DNA from: Flavisolibacter longurius
GTDB taxonomy: Bacteria; Bacteroidota; Bacteroidia; Chitinophagales; Chitinophagaceae
DNA length: 64,000 bases
NCBI GenBank assembly: GCA_013327885.1
Contig: JABUMY010000008.1
Location: forward strand, 209,682 to 273,681
Reading direction: 5' to 3'
The notes under the pieces were generated by a model. It was not told the origin of the DNA and did no database searches. It saw nothing but the letters and a program-made list of their open reading frames with translations. Below, one piece after another: positions 1 to 8,146 of this stretch; position 1 is the first letter of the stretch, and each line of letters begins with the position of its first letter. Made by a program: the position numbers and the translations under genes.

Positions 1-349
1 GGCTAACGGCCTTGGATACCCTGCTTTGCACATTCACGGCAGCGAGGTCGGGATTGGTGCCTACTTTAAAAAATACATTAATGGCCAGCGTACCATCGTT
101 GCTGGAGGTAGAGGTCATGTAAGTCATGTTCTCTACACCGTTGATGGCTTCTTCCAGCGGGGTGGCCACAGTTCGGGCTACCACTTCGGCGTTGGCACCG
201 GGGTAGGTTGCCGTTACCTGTATGGTGGGTGGTGCAATGTCCGGGAACAAGGTAACCGGCAAGGTGAAGAGGGACAAAAGCCCGAGTAACGTCAGTATAA
301 CAGAGATGACTGTAGACAATACGGGCCTTTGGATAAATGTTTTTAACAT
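1..349 (-). CDS. RND efflux permease, HAE1/AcrB-MexB type (N-terminal 116 codons, cut by window edge)
   Basis: Inner-membrane proton-driven pump subunit of a tripartite multidrug exporter. The start codon (ATG at 349-347) opens MLKTFIQRPV followed by a hydrophobic first membrane helix and the porter-domain opening with LFPDIAPP, TYPGANAEVV and TPLEEAINGVENM, which are hallmark stretches of the AcrB/MexB family. The reading frame stays open to base 1, so the rest of the roughly 1050-residue protein lies outside the window. It follows the membrane-fusion protein gene on the same strand with a 46-base gap, the usual adaptor-pump order. Family and orientation are very secure; the substrate cannot be told from this fragment. 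Confidence 0.95.
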   Translation of the reverse strand, partial: MLKTFIQRPVLSTVISVILTLLGLLSLFTLPVTLFPDIAPPTIQVTATYPGANAEVVARTVATPLEEAINGVENMTYMTSTSSNDGTLAINVFFKVGTNPDLAAVNVQSRVSKAVS

Positions 350-395
350 ATCCGGGGTTGTTTGTGGTGATGAAAAGTTGATATGGTTGTAGCGG

Positions 396-1571
396 TTACA
401 ACGGAGAGGATTTGAGTACGCTATCGATTGACAATAGTTCGGGTTGTATCACGGCGCCATCACGCAGCCGGTCCAGGCCGGAGAATACGATCTTCGTCCC
501 GGGTTTGATGCCCTCTTTCAACAGGTAATAATTGCCTTTGCGGCCAGTGGGCTGAATGGGAACAGCCGCCACTTTGTTGCTGTCGCCAAGGGCAAAAACA
601 AAGACCTTGTCCTGCAGCTCAAACGTCGCTTCCTGCGGTACAACAAAGGAAGCCGGCAGTGCAAGCGGCAGGCGGATCTTGCCGGTGTTTCCTGAACGAA
701 GCTGTCCATCGGGATTGGCAAAAACAGCCCGGAAGGAAATAGAGCCGGCACCATCGGTAAACAGGCCGGAAACCAGCTGCACTTTTCCTTTCAGCGGGTA
801 GGTGGTGCCATCAGCCAGCACCAATTCTACGGGTGGCATTTTGGCCACTTTTTCTTCCATCGTGGCGCCTGCATATTGCTCTTTAAAGCGAAGAAAATCC
901 GTTTCGCTAAGGGAGAAATAGGCATAGACTGTTTTGAGTTCCGACAGCACCGTGAGTGCTTCGGGTGTGCCCATACCCACCAGGCTCCCGGTCTTCATCG
1001 GTATCCTTCCGATATAGCCATCGGCCGGCGCCGTAACGAGTGTATAGCCAAGGTTGATCTGTGTGTTGCGCACCACTCCCTGCGCCTGTGCTACCTGTGC
1101 CAGGGCGGCATCATAGGCTGCCTGCGTTGATTTTTGTTGCACATCGGAAACAATGTTGGCCTGCACCAGCGGTGTGATCTTCAACACGTTGATCTGCGCG
1201 GAAGCCAGGTTGGCCCTGGCCGCTGCCAGGGCGGCTTTTGCCGTGTTTACCTGTTCGCGGTAAAGCCGGTCGTTGATCTTAAAAAGCGGGTGCCCCTTGC
1301 GGACACGGGCGCCTTCATCAACGTAAATTTTTTCAATGTAGCCATCCACTTGCGGACGGATTTCTATGTCTTTGCTTCCTTCCAGCGAAGCGGAATATTC
1401 CTGGTAAATGGTGCTACCCATTTGCGTAACAGCAATCACCGGCAAAGCCGGCGGCGGCTGTACAACAGGGTTATTGGAAGCGGATGAAGAGGTGCAGGCT
1501 GCCAGTACAAATGCAGTGAGGGCAGCAAGGGCCAGTGACAAGACTGGTAAGATTGGTTTTTGGTAGTACAT
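396..1571 (-). CDS. RND efflux membrane fusion protein (AcrA/MexA family lipoprotein)
   Basis: Periplasmic adaptor that links the RND pump to an outer-membrane channel. The N-terminus has a signal peptide ending in a lipobox (FVLAAC), so it should be a lipoprotein. It then shows the first half of the biotinyl-lipoyl domain (DIEIRPQVDGYIEKIYVDEG), an Ala/Gln-rich alpha hairpin (AALAAARANLASAQ through AAYDAALAQVAQAQ), the second lipoyl half (TLVTAPADGYIGRIPMKTGSLV), and the beta-barrel and membrane-proximal domains. I chose the ATG at 1571, which places a short charged stretch before the hydrophobic core; a start six codons upstream (1589) is also open. The gene precedes the permease and lies behind a TetR-type operator at 1663-1675. 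No outer-membrane factor gene is seen on this side. Confidence 0.95.
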   Translation of the reverse strand: MYYQKPILPVLSLALAALTAFVLAACTSSSASNNPVVQPPPALPVIAVTQMGSTIYQEYSASLEGSKDIEIRPQVDGYIEKIYVDEGARVRKGHPLFKINDRLYREQVNTAKAALAAARANLASAQINVLKITPLVQANIVSDVQQKSTQAAYDAALAQVAQAQGVVRNTQINLGYTLVTAPADGYIGRIPMKTGSLVGMGTPEALTVLSELKTVYAYFSLSETDFLRFKEQYAGATMEEKVAKMPPVELVLADGTTYPLKGKVQLVSGLFTDGAGSISFRAVFANPDGQLRSGNTGKIRLPLALPASFVVPQEATFELQDKVFVFALGDSNKVAAVPIQPTGRKGNYYLLKEGIKPGTKIVFSGLDRLRDGAVIQPELLSIDSVLKSSPL

Positions 1572-1662
1572 ACTAATTTGTTTTAACACGTTTGTGCTGA
1601 ATAAATGGTCACTCCGTTTTCAGAAAGGGAAACAGTGGGATTTTCTAACGATACTATAATTA

Positions 1663-1675
1663 CTAACAGTGTTAG
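1663..1675. promoter_or_regulatory. Putative TetR operator in front of the efflux operon
   Basis: CTAACAGTGTTAG, a 13-bp near-palindrome (CTAAC/GTTAG arms) lying about 90 bases upstream of the adaptor start. It differs by one central base from the copy in front of the TetR gene at 2308-2320, which makes both the likely binding site of that repressor. Confidence 0.7.
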
Positions 1676-1697
1676 GTACAGGGGCAAAAAAAATGCT

Positions 1698-2300
1698 TTA
1701 CCCTTTTAAGTTTTTAATGAAGCCATTCACGGCATCATCCAAAACCATTTTGTTCAGTTCATCAGATACATCGGATTTGTTCATCATCTTGATCGAGATA
1801 AGGCCATGCATCACCGACCAGATGGTGTGGTATTTCAGGCAAGGATTGACGTTGGTTTTGTTGTGTTTTTTCAGCAGCAATTCAATCGGTTCGACGAGTA
1901 CGTTGCGGAAGGCAGCCTTTTCGGGCATGATCTGGCCCATTTCGCAACCGGCCATTCCCAGGCTGAACATCAGTTGATAATGCTCCTGGTTTTTGAAGGC
2001 AAAGTTCCAGTAGGCATCGGCCATGGCCCTGATCTGTTCTTCTTCCGTGGTTTGTTTTTCCTTTGCCGCCAGCAGTTTGGCTCCTAGCATGCGGAAACCT
2101 TCTTTTACAAACTCAAACAGAATGGCTTCTTTGTTTTTAAAATGGTCGTAGATCACGGGCACACTGTACTCGATCGCATCCGCGATCTTTCGAATGGAAA
2201 GCGACTGCCAGCCCTCAGCTTCGACCAGTTTCCAGGCCGTTTCCAGGATGGCTGACCGCACTTCTTCTTTTTGCCTTATTCTTCTTTCTGTGATCCCCAT
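1698..2300 (-). CDS. TetR/AcrR family transcriptional repressor
   Basis: One-component regulator, probably repressing the efflux operon just downstream and itself. The N-terminal helix-turn-helix is clear (residues about 30-55, with LSIRKIADAIEYSVPVIYDHF, the classic TetR HTH ending in YxHF), followed by an all-helical ligand-binding domain. I chose the ATG at 2300 (MGITERRI), giving about 200 residues, because a start at 2402 would add a 34-residue tail not found in the family. The matching operator sits 8 bases before this start, so bound protein would block initiation. A second operator copy lies between its stop and the adaptor gene. The inducer is unknown. Confidence 0.93.
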   Translation of the reverse strand: MGITERRIRQKEEVRSAILETAWKLVEAEGWQSLSIRKIADAIEYSVPVIYDHFKNKEAILFEFVKEGFRMLGAKLLAAKEKQTTEEEQIRAMADAYWNFAFKNQEHYQLMFSLGMAGCEMGQIMPEKAAFRNVLVEPIELLLKKHNKTNVNPCLKYHTIWSVMHGLISIKMMNKSDVSDELNKMVLDDAVNGFIKNLKG

Positions 2301-2307
2301 AAAAAAC

Positions 2308-2320
2308 CTAACAGCGTTAG
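2308..2320. promoter_or_regulatory. Putative TetR operator (autoregulation site)
   Basis: CTAACAGCGTTAG directly upstream of the TetR start at 2300. It shares 12 of 13 bases with the site at 1663-1675. The presence of the same rare near-palindrome only at the two promoters of this locus supports autoregulation plus control of the pump. Confidence 0.7.
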
Positions 2321-2456
2321 CAAATATAATATCGTTTCTTTTCCGGGAACAAATTTTTTTTTGCAACAAGGGAACAACTCGCTCTTTGCCTTTGATATTC
2401 ATTGTTTTAAGGTTCCTGACAAAAGCGCCTTTTGCAAGATGCAGTCACTTCCTAGT

Positions 2457-2657
2457 TCTGAAAGGGCGACACAAATCAGCCCGGCCTGCAAGGGCCGGGG
2501 TAGATGGATAGTTTTAAAAAAGCAGAGCCCTGAAAGGGTGTAATAACAAGAGGCATTTGGTAACCAGTTTCGCCCTTTCAGGGCTCCATATGCTACTCAT
2601 TCATTATAAACCCAGGGCTTGCACCCTGGGCTAATAAATGCCGGCCTTTCAGGCATT
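2457..2657. repeat. Cluster of REP-like GC-rich inverted repeats
   Basis: The gap between the TetR gene and the next gene is filled by short GC-rich palindromic units: CTGAAAGGGC near 2458; CCCGGCC/GGCCGGG near 2480-2500; GAGCCCTGAAAGGG at about 2525-2538 mirrored by CCCTTTCAGGGCTC at about 2573-2586; CCCAGGG-CTTGCA-CCCTGGG at about 2611-2630; and a further GGCCTTTCAGGC near 2643. The recurring core GCCCTGAAAGGGC in both orientations resembles intergenic REP elements. The rest of 2403-2800 shows no coding signal. Confidence 0.7.
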
Positions 2658-2800
2658 TACGGTCATCGCTTTTTCGGCACGTTATCTACATGGAACTTGT
2701 GTGGTAACGTAACATTCCATCGCCTTATTTCCGTAAACAAGAAAGTAAAGGGGTGTTACTAAAATGTGGTCTGTTTTCATTTTCGTTTCGGCATTACTGA

Positions 2801-3022
2801 TCACAGTCGTTCCAGTATTTCATACTTCAGGTAATAAAGCTGGTTTTTGAGTGCTGCATATTCCTTTGTGTCTTCCTGCCGGAGATGGGCAAGGGCAATA
2901 AACGTTTCCACGTCTTTTATCGCCGCTTCAATTTCCTGCAAATGGGGTTGAAGGTTTTTGCCCTGCAGAATATCCGTCAAGATGGTATTGTACCTTTCGC
3001 TATCCAGGCTCAGGTCATTCAT
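2801..3022 (-). CDS. Small hypothetical protein (73 aa, predicted helical)
   Basis: An open frame of 73 codons from MNDLSLDSERY to a C-terminal ILERL. The composition (many Glu, Leu, Ala, Lys; no hydrophobic segment) suggests a small soluble, mostly helical cytoplasmic protein. I do not recognise the family. It lies 36 bases upstream of the SanA-like gene on the same strand and may be co-transcribed with it. The amino-acid makeup looks coding rather than random, but the support is only the frame and its position. Confidence 0.55.
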   Translation of the reverse strand: MNDLSLDSERYNTILTDILQGKNLQPHLQEIEAAIKDVETFIALAHLRQEDTKEYAALKNQLYYLKYEILERL

Positions 3023-3058
3023 CTTAATCCGTTTAGTATTCTACTTTGCATGGTAAGC

Positions 3059-3700
3059 TTATGGGATACTTACTTTAGGTCCCAGGAACCTGGGTTCTGT
3101 TGCCAGCAGGTAGTCAATAAAAACCTTTACACGTGCCAGCTTTTCACGCAATTGTGTTTTAAAGCCAGCCGAAGCACTTACATCCTTCGCATTAAAACCA
3201 ATGGCCGCAATGCCTTCTTTTTGCGCAATAAACAAAGCCCTTTCGTTGTGAAATTTTTGCGAAATGACCGTAACGCATTGCTGTGAAAATATTTCACGCA
3301 ATCGTACCATCGAGTCAAAGGTTCTGAACCCGGCAAAATCCAAAAAGATCCGCGAAGAGTCGATGCCGGCAGCTACCAGGTCGGCCCGCATCATTTCGGG
3401 TTCGTTGTAGGCTTTACGGCTATTGTCGCCACTGATAACAAGATAATTGATCTTCCCATCTGCTAATAGTTTGGCCGCCGCTTCTACCCGGTATTGGTAG
3501 TAGGGATTAATGGCACCGCTGCCAAGGTATTTACCGGTTCCCAGCAGCAGCCCGACATGGTTTGCGGGCACCGCTTCAACCGCAGAAAAAAGCTTCCCCT
3601 CCCCTGCCTTGTTGGCCCTGTTGTTGCAATAAACAACAACTAAGAAAAGGCACAGCACCAGGAGGCCAAAAGAAACTAGGCGCTTTTTTCGTATCCGCAT
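3059..3700 (-). CDS. SanA/YdcF family (DUF218) membrane-anchored protein
   Basis: Single-span inner-membrane protein with a periplasmic DUF218 domain. The first 25 residues contain a basic start (MRIRKKR) and one hydrophobic helix. The DUF218 core follows with VGLLLGTGKYLGSGAINPYY, the strand LVISGDNS, a DSSRIFLD motif and the strand CVTVISQKFHNERALFIA. This arrangement matches Escherichia coli SanA, linked to envelope barrier function and vancomycin sensitivity at high temperature. The length (213 residues) is close to SanA. The exact biochemical activity of the family is not settled. No operon partner other than the 73-residue gene is evident. Confidence 0.88.
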   Translation of the reverse strand: MRIRKKRLVSFGLLVLCLFLVVVYCNNRANKAGEGKLFSAVEAVPANHVGLLLGTGKYLGSGAINPYYQYRVEAAAKLLADGKINYLVISGDNSRKAYNEPEMMRADLVAAGIDSSRIFLDFAGFRTFDSMVRLREIFSQQCVTVISQKFHNERALFIAQKEGIAAIGFNAKDVSASAGFKTQLREKLARVKVFIDYLLATEPRFLGPKVSIP

Positions 3701-3980
3701 GTTTTGGGGTTGACAGGTTGCAGCATCTGCTGTTTTACAGGCGCAGAAGCGATACGCTTGTCTTTGTGTAATTTCTGCAATTTTTCGAAAAGAAGCATGC
3801 AGTTTTTATCATCACCGAAAAAATGCAATCCCATTCTATCAATTTAAAAAGTGGCAACATTTCTCTGGTTGATAGGATGTGATTTTTATATAACAGCAAC
3901 CAAGAAGAAATAACACAGGCAGCTGCTACAAAGGCGGAGGAGATTCCGAAAGCTTTTACTTTCTTGCCATCTGTTTCGAA

Positions 3981-4421
3981 CTACTTATCTCTTTTTCCAG
4001 ACAAGGATTCCATGGCGCCTGTTCTGTCAACGCTCTTTTTATACAGAAACACAACGCCACAATACAACAGCCAAAGCACGGAAAAAACAACCAGGCCTTT
4101 GAGGTTCCATTCCAGGTCTTCAGGATCGAAACGGCCATGGATACGCTTGCGAAAAAAACGGTTGGAATATTCCTGTGCCGCTTCGATGCCGGCACCAAAA
4201 AGATAAAGCACAACAAAGATGAGAACATGCCGCACCAGCTTTGTTCCAACAAAAAGAAAGTTTAAAAAAGCGGCCGCCAGGAAATAAAACGCGGCATGCA
4301 TTTCTTTATCAACATGACGAAAAGCCGAAGGAAGCTTGAGCATAAAGCCGATCACCACAACAATAAAAAAGAAAAACACGATAAGCAGTTTTTGTGTCAT
4401 GGTCAGGCTTAGTTTTTTCAT
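3981..4421 (-). CDS. VanZ-like family membrane protein
   Basis: About 146 residues with four predicted membrane helices (around residues 11-29, 43-58, 63-82 and 108-126). The typical VanZ sequence features are present: DKEMHAAFYFLAAAFLN after helix 1 and GAGIEAAQEY..R.F...R..DPEDLEWNLKG near helix 3. VanZ-like proteins have no firmly known activity outside teicoplanin resistance loci and are common as single genes in Bacteroidota. The start at 4421 overlaps by four bases the stop of a small upstream frame (4418-4615). Confidence 0.85.
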   Translation of the reverse strand: MKKLSLTMTQKLLIVFFFFIVVVIGFMLKLPSAFRHVDKEMHAAFYFLAAAFLNFLFVGTKLVRHVLIFVVLYLFGAGIEAAQEYSNRFFRKRIHGRFDPEDLEWNLKGLVVFSVLWLLYCGVVFLYKKSVDRTGAMESLSGKRDK

Positions 4422-4615
4422 GCAGTGATTTTAGATAGCGCTTGTATCCGATAAAACGCAGCCAGCGAAAAAATATTGGATTCCAAGCCGAACAAAGCAA
4501 GTACAAAAGATAGTAAGCACCAGCAATCAGGTATGTTCTGTCTGCAGAATTTTGTTTTATAGATAAGCGATACAAGGACGATGAAGCAATCCTGATGATT
4601 AGATTTTCGCTGCAA
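4418..4615 (-). CDS. Doubtful small ORF overlapping the VanZ-like start
   Basis: A 65-codon frame whose TGA stop overlaps the ATG of the VanZ-like gene (ATGA), the geometry of translational coupling. The product would have one hydrophobic stretch but no recognisable motif. The overlap is the only reason to list it; it may be chance. Confidence 0.2.
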   Translation of the reverse strand: MQRKSNHQDCFIVLVSLIYKTKFCRQNIPDCWCLLSFVLALFGLESNIFSLAAFYRIQALSKITA

Positions 4616-4633
4616 GTCGGTTTCTCATCCTGC

Positions 4634-7075
4634 TTATTCCCGCACCCTGTTTTGCTCCTGCTGTGCACTGTTTTGGTTATGCTTCCGCAGATCGGAAATA
4701 GCTTTGCCAAAACGAAACGCAAGGGCAAGCGTAAACGTACGGGTATCGTTGGCATTGCGCCAGTTGGCCTCGGTGTTTGCCAGGTTGTTGATGATACCGC
4801 GGTTGATGCCGGTGTACAAAATATCGTTCACCGCCGCCCGTACCGTCAGTGCCGCTGAAACCTTTTTCGACACCCCTGCGTTCAGCCGTCCACGCTTTAG
4901 CAAATAAAACTGGCTTGCGTTAATATCGGTTTGGTAAACGCCGTCGATCTGTGCGGTCCAGCCCTTGGGAAAGGTGAACCGAAAATTGGGTTGCACAAAC
5001 CAGTAGGTGCCCCTTGTATCCAAAAAGCCGGTATAAAAATCGGTCTCGGAATGAATGTTTGTCACCTCCGAATAAAAGCCAACCTGCAACCATTTGCGCA
5101 GGGGAAGATCGCCTTCCAGCGTTCCGCTTAGAATAGTGGTTTTGCCAATGTTGCCTGGCCGGCTGTAATAGGTTCCGTTTACAATTTCAATGGTTTCATT
5201 GGTGTCGTCTAGCGTGGAGCTATACCGCAACCCGGCCGTGACCTTGCCCTTGTAACTGTACGAAAGCTGCACGTTATGCGTGTAGGCCGGCAGCAAAAAA
5301 GGATTGCCCACGTAGTAGGTAAACTTATCCAGCGGTGAAATAAAAGGGTTCAGGTCCTGGTAGTAAGGCCGGTTGATGCGTCTTCCGTAATCGAGGGTAA
5401 TACTGTGATGGCCGGCGCTATCCAGTTTATAATTCAGGTAGGCCGTGGGAAACAACCCCGTATACGTACGCCGGAAAGCCGAATCAGGTTTTACGGCATT
5501 GCCCAACTGCTGGCCGTCGGAAACGGTTTGCTCGGCCCGCAAGCCAAGCTGCATCGACCACCGCTTGCCTTCCCGGGCCGTATTGACATAAGCGGCATGA
5601 ATCGCTTCTTTGTAGATGAAATGATTTGTTTTGTCGTAATCGGCTTTTGTTTCATCGTTTACCGTCAAAAAATAATCAGCTACATTGTTTGTTTTTGTGT
5701 AGCTCGATTTGGCACCAGCATCCAGTTTCCAGCCGCCTGACAGGGGTTGCGAATAATCGGCTTTCAGCGAATAGATATCAATCGCTGCCGGCAGGTTTCC
5801 GTCAAGCCGGTCCTGCTGCGACAGCACATTGTTAGGCAGGTAGGTGTAGTTGTTAAACACCTGCACATTACCGGTGCCGTAATGAATATAATCGGCATCT
5901 ACCGAAAACTGCCGGCTGCTTCCCGGCATCCGTCTCCTGAAGTTCAGGTTAATGCCCTTGTTGTCGAATGTATTCTTTTGCCGGTTGTGTGCCACAACGG
6001 TTGAATCAAGTTGATACGCAGCATTGAGGATGCGACTGGTATTGTCATTGTCCCGCCGCCCGTTGCGTGTTACACCCGTCAGCACAATGCCAAACGTATT
6101 GTGTTCACTGGCATAATAATCGGCACCCAGCTTTGCCGAATACGCATCTACCGAGGGTTTGATATACGTGCTTTGTAGGAAATCATAATGGCGGCTGCCA
6201 TCGCTGTTTTTAAAATGGCGGTTGATGGTTAGGTCGGAAAAATTGGTGGCCTTGTTCTGCGTTAGCGTAGCAAACACATTGAACGCACCGCTGCGGTAAT
6301 TGAAGTTGGCGCTGTTATTTGTTTTAGCATAAACGCCTTGCGTGTAGGCCGCATTTACCGAACCGTTGAACCCTTTCACTCGTGTTCTTTTCAGGCGGAT
6401 GTTGATCACACCGCCGCCACCGGCTGCATCGTACCGGGCAGGCGGGTTGGTCATCAGCTCTACCTGGTCGACAGAGGACGCAGGAAGCGAACGCAAATAA
6501 GCCTCAAGATCAGCACCACTGAGATAGGTAGGTTTATCATCAACAAAAATTGTTACGCCGTTGTTGCCCTTCATGCTGATCACGCCGTTGTTGTCAACAG
6601 AAATACCCGGCGACCGTTCCAGCACATCCATGGCTGTTGAACCGGCGGCACTCACCATCTGGTCGGCATTGACAACGGTGCGATCGATCTTTCGTTCTAC
6701 GGGAGGCCGCTGTGCCGTCACCGTTACACCTTGCATGCTGGCAGCCTGGCTCGTGAGTTGAATGCGCCCAAGCTCAATCACCTTTTTTTCTTCGCTGATG
6801 ACGATAGCGGCATTACTGTACGTACGATAACCGGTCATGGTGACAACTAATGTATAGCTGCCCGTGCTTAATTTTTCCAGCACAAAACTTCCTGTGGCGT
6901 CTGACAAAGCGCTTTTCACCGGCTTGTTGTTGCCTGTTTGCAGCAGTACAGTAGCACCCTCCAGCGGTCGCTGAAGCGAATCGGTAATGGTGCCGGAAAC
7001 TGAGCCCCCATTTTGTGCAAACAGGGCGAGGCAATGGAACAGCAACAGGGAACAAAAGATGCCACGAAGGATCAT
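4634..7075 (-). CDS. Outer-membrane beta-barrel receptor with carboxypeptidase-regulatory N-terminus (TonB-receptor-like)
   Basis: An 813-residue protein with a signal peptide (cleavage near LFAQNGG), a CarboxypepD_reg-like domain (about 25-105: GSVSGTITDSLQRPLEGATVLL), a plug-like domain (about 120-220: VVNADQMVSAAGSTAMDVLERSPGISVDNNGVISMKG and GGGVINIRLKR), then a long barrel with alternating aromatic strands. The C-terminal strand TFTLALAFRFGKA is typical of the Bacteroidota outer-membrane beta-barrel family (OMP_b-brl type), relatives of SusC/TonB-dependent receptors. No SusD-like partner or anti-sigma pair lies next to it, so the ligand cannot be guessed. A proposed role is uptake or signalling at the outer membrane. 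Confidence 0.9.
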   Translation of the reverse strand: MILRGIFCSLLLFHCLALFAQNGGSVSGTITDSLQRPLEGATVLLQTGNNKPVKSALSDATGSFVLEKLSTGSYTLVVTMTGYRTYSNAAIVISEEKKVIELGRIQLTSQAASMQGVTVTAQRPPVERKIDRTVVNADQMVSAAGSTAMDVLERSPGISVDNNGVISMKGNNGVTIFVDDKPTYLSGADLEAYLRSLPASSVDQVELMTNPPARYDAAGGGGVINIRLKRTRVKGFNGSVNAAYTQGVYAKTNNSANFNYRSGAFNVFATLTQNKATNFSDLTINRHFKNSDGSRHYDFLQSTYIKPSVDAYSAKLGADYYASEHNTFGIVLTGVTRNGRRDNDNTSRILNAAYQLDSTVVAHNRQKNTFDNKGINLNFRRRMPGSSRQFSVDADYIHYGTGNVQVFNNYTYLPNNVLSQQDRLDGNLPAAIDIYSLKADYSQPLSGGWKLDAGAKSSYTKTNNVADYFLTVNDETKADYDKTNHFIYKEAIHAAYVNTAREGKRWSMQLGLRAEQTVSDGQQLGNAVKPDSAFRRTYTGLFPTAYLNYKLDSAGHHSITLDYGRRINRPYYQDLNPFISPLDKFTYYVGNPFLLPAYTHNVQLSYSYKGKVTAGLRYSSTLDDTNETIEIVNGTYYSRPGNIGKTTILSGTLEGDLPLRKWLQVGFYSEVTNIHSETDFYTGFLDTRGTYWFVQPNFRFTFPKGWTAQIDGVYQTDINASQFYLLKRGRLNAGVSKKVSAALTVRAAVNDILYTGINRGIINNLANTEANWRNANDTRTFTLALAFRFGKAISDLRKHNQNSAQQEQNRVRE

Positions 7076-7439
7076 AACGGTTGATATTTAAAAAACGGAT
7101 TGAAACTAAACTATAGGTCTCACTGTTGGCAGGGAGTGAGATGAGCGGCGGAATAAACAAAATGAGTGTTTGAAAACCGGGGCGTGAAGGGTTGAGATAA
7201 GTGAATTATTTTCGTTTCAAATCTGCCAAAGCATAAAAGCAAAAAATTTATCACTCGTGTTCGATGAGTCATTACCCATCTGGTATCTTGTCCTCGCTAA
7301 CACACAACACAACAAAAAGAGTCAAAACAAGTTTTTAACCTGGTTAGCAATGAACTCGCAACCGGTAGTCCGTTTCAAATTCTATCTTGCAGGGTGTTAG
7401 ACAGTAGGGCTGCACAAAAAATTTAGACACTCAAATCAC
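7076..7439. other. Intergenic region between divergent genes
   Basis: A 364-base gap between the divergently oriented barrel receptor and yccF. It must carry both promoters, but I could not place a convincing -33/-7 pair. No repeats or small genes are seen. Confidence 0.5.
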
Positions 7440-7823
7440 ATGACACCTTTCAACACACTGGGTAATATTATCTGGCTGGTCTTTGGCGGATTCATAACCG
7501 CGTTGGGTTACATTGTTGGCGGCTTTGTGCTTTGCTGTACCATCATTGGGATTCCGTTTGGCCTGCAGTGTTTTAAGCTGGCCGGTTTTATCCTTTGGCC
7601 CTTCGGCCGCATGGCCGTAAGCACCGCTTCCAGTGGCGGCTACCTGGCGCTTTTTCTGAACATTCTCTGGCTTCTTGTTGGTGGGTTTTGGATCGCCATC
7701 GGGCACCTCGTGTTCGGGCTATTCCTCTTTATTACCATCATCGGTATTCCTTTTGCCCGGCAGCATTTTAAACTGGTAGAGGTTTCGCTCATGCCTTTTG
7801 GCAAAACGATCGTTGAGAAATAA
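7440..7823 (+). CDS. yccF: YccF domain-containing inner-membrane protein
   Basis: A 127-residue integral membrane protein built of two tandem YccF repeats. Each contains the signature G-F/G-L-xIIGIPF-hydrophobic element: CTIIGIPFGLQCFKLAGFILWPFGR in the first half and ITIIGIPFARQHFKLVEVSLMPFGK in the second. Four helices are predicted. The family is widespread and its function is unproven. The ATG is the first base after an AT-rich leader; the gene appears to stand alone. Confidence 0.93.
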   Translation: MTPFNTLGNIIWLVFGGFITALGYIVGGFVLCCTIIGIPFGLQCFKLAGFILWPFGRMAVSTASSGGYLALFLNILWLLVGGFWIAIGHLVFGLFLFITIIGIPFARQHFKLVEVSLMPFGKTIVEK

Positions 7824-8101
7824 AAGGGTGGCAATTTGCGTGGAGCGCTTCGGCAACCGCAATTTGCAGAACGCGAATGATAACCTCATTGATCAGTTGA
7901 CTTCGGTAACAAAACTGGCTTCAAAAAATGCAGTCTGTATGCGTTTGTCATTGCCATCTTCTTAAACAACAAAACTACCATACTTCATAACCTCGGGTTT
8001 TGCAAGCACTTTCCAGCGCCCAAGCCGCAACTTCCAAACATCGAACTTCAAACCTCAAACATCTAAGCAGCCTAACCCTTTTTTCAAAATCTTGTTGCCA
8101 T
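7824..8101. other. Intergenic region, nothing recognised
   Basis: Non-coding sequence between two converging genes. Apart from the terminator listed at its right end I see no repeat or RNA-like structure. Confidence 0.5.
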
Positions 8102-8133
8102 AAAAAAAGCGTTGGAAACGGCCAACGCTTTTT
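8102..8133 (-). terminator. Rho-independent terminator of the large secreted-protein gene
   Basis: Perfect stem GCGTTGG (8109-8115) / CCAACGC (8122-8128) with a 6-base loop, flanked by seven As on the left and five Ts on the right. Read on the minus strand it ends in seven Us, 14 bases past the stop at 8147. It could also act in the plus direction. Confidence 0.9.
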
Positions 8134-8146
8134 CTGTTTCTTATCA

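Noticed and set aside
2194..2543. Plus-strand frames of 105 and 90 codons overlapping the TetR gene and repeats
   Set aside because: They cover the repressor gene antisense and the REP-like repeats, with no coding signature.
5405..6761. Plus-strand frames inside the barrel receptor gene
   Set aside because: Opposite-strand shadows of a well-supported receptor gene.
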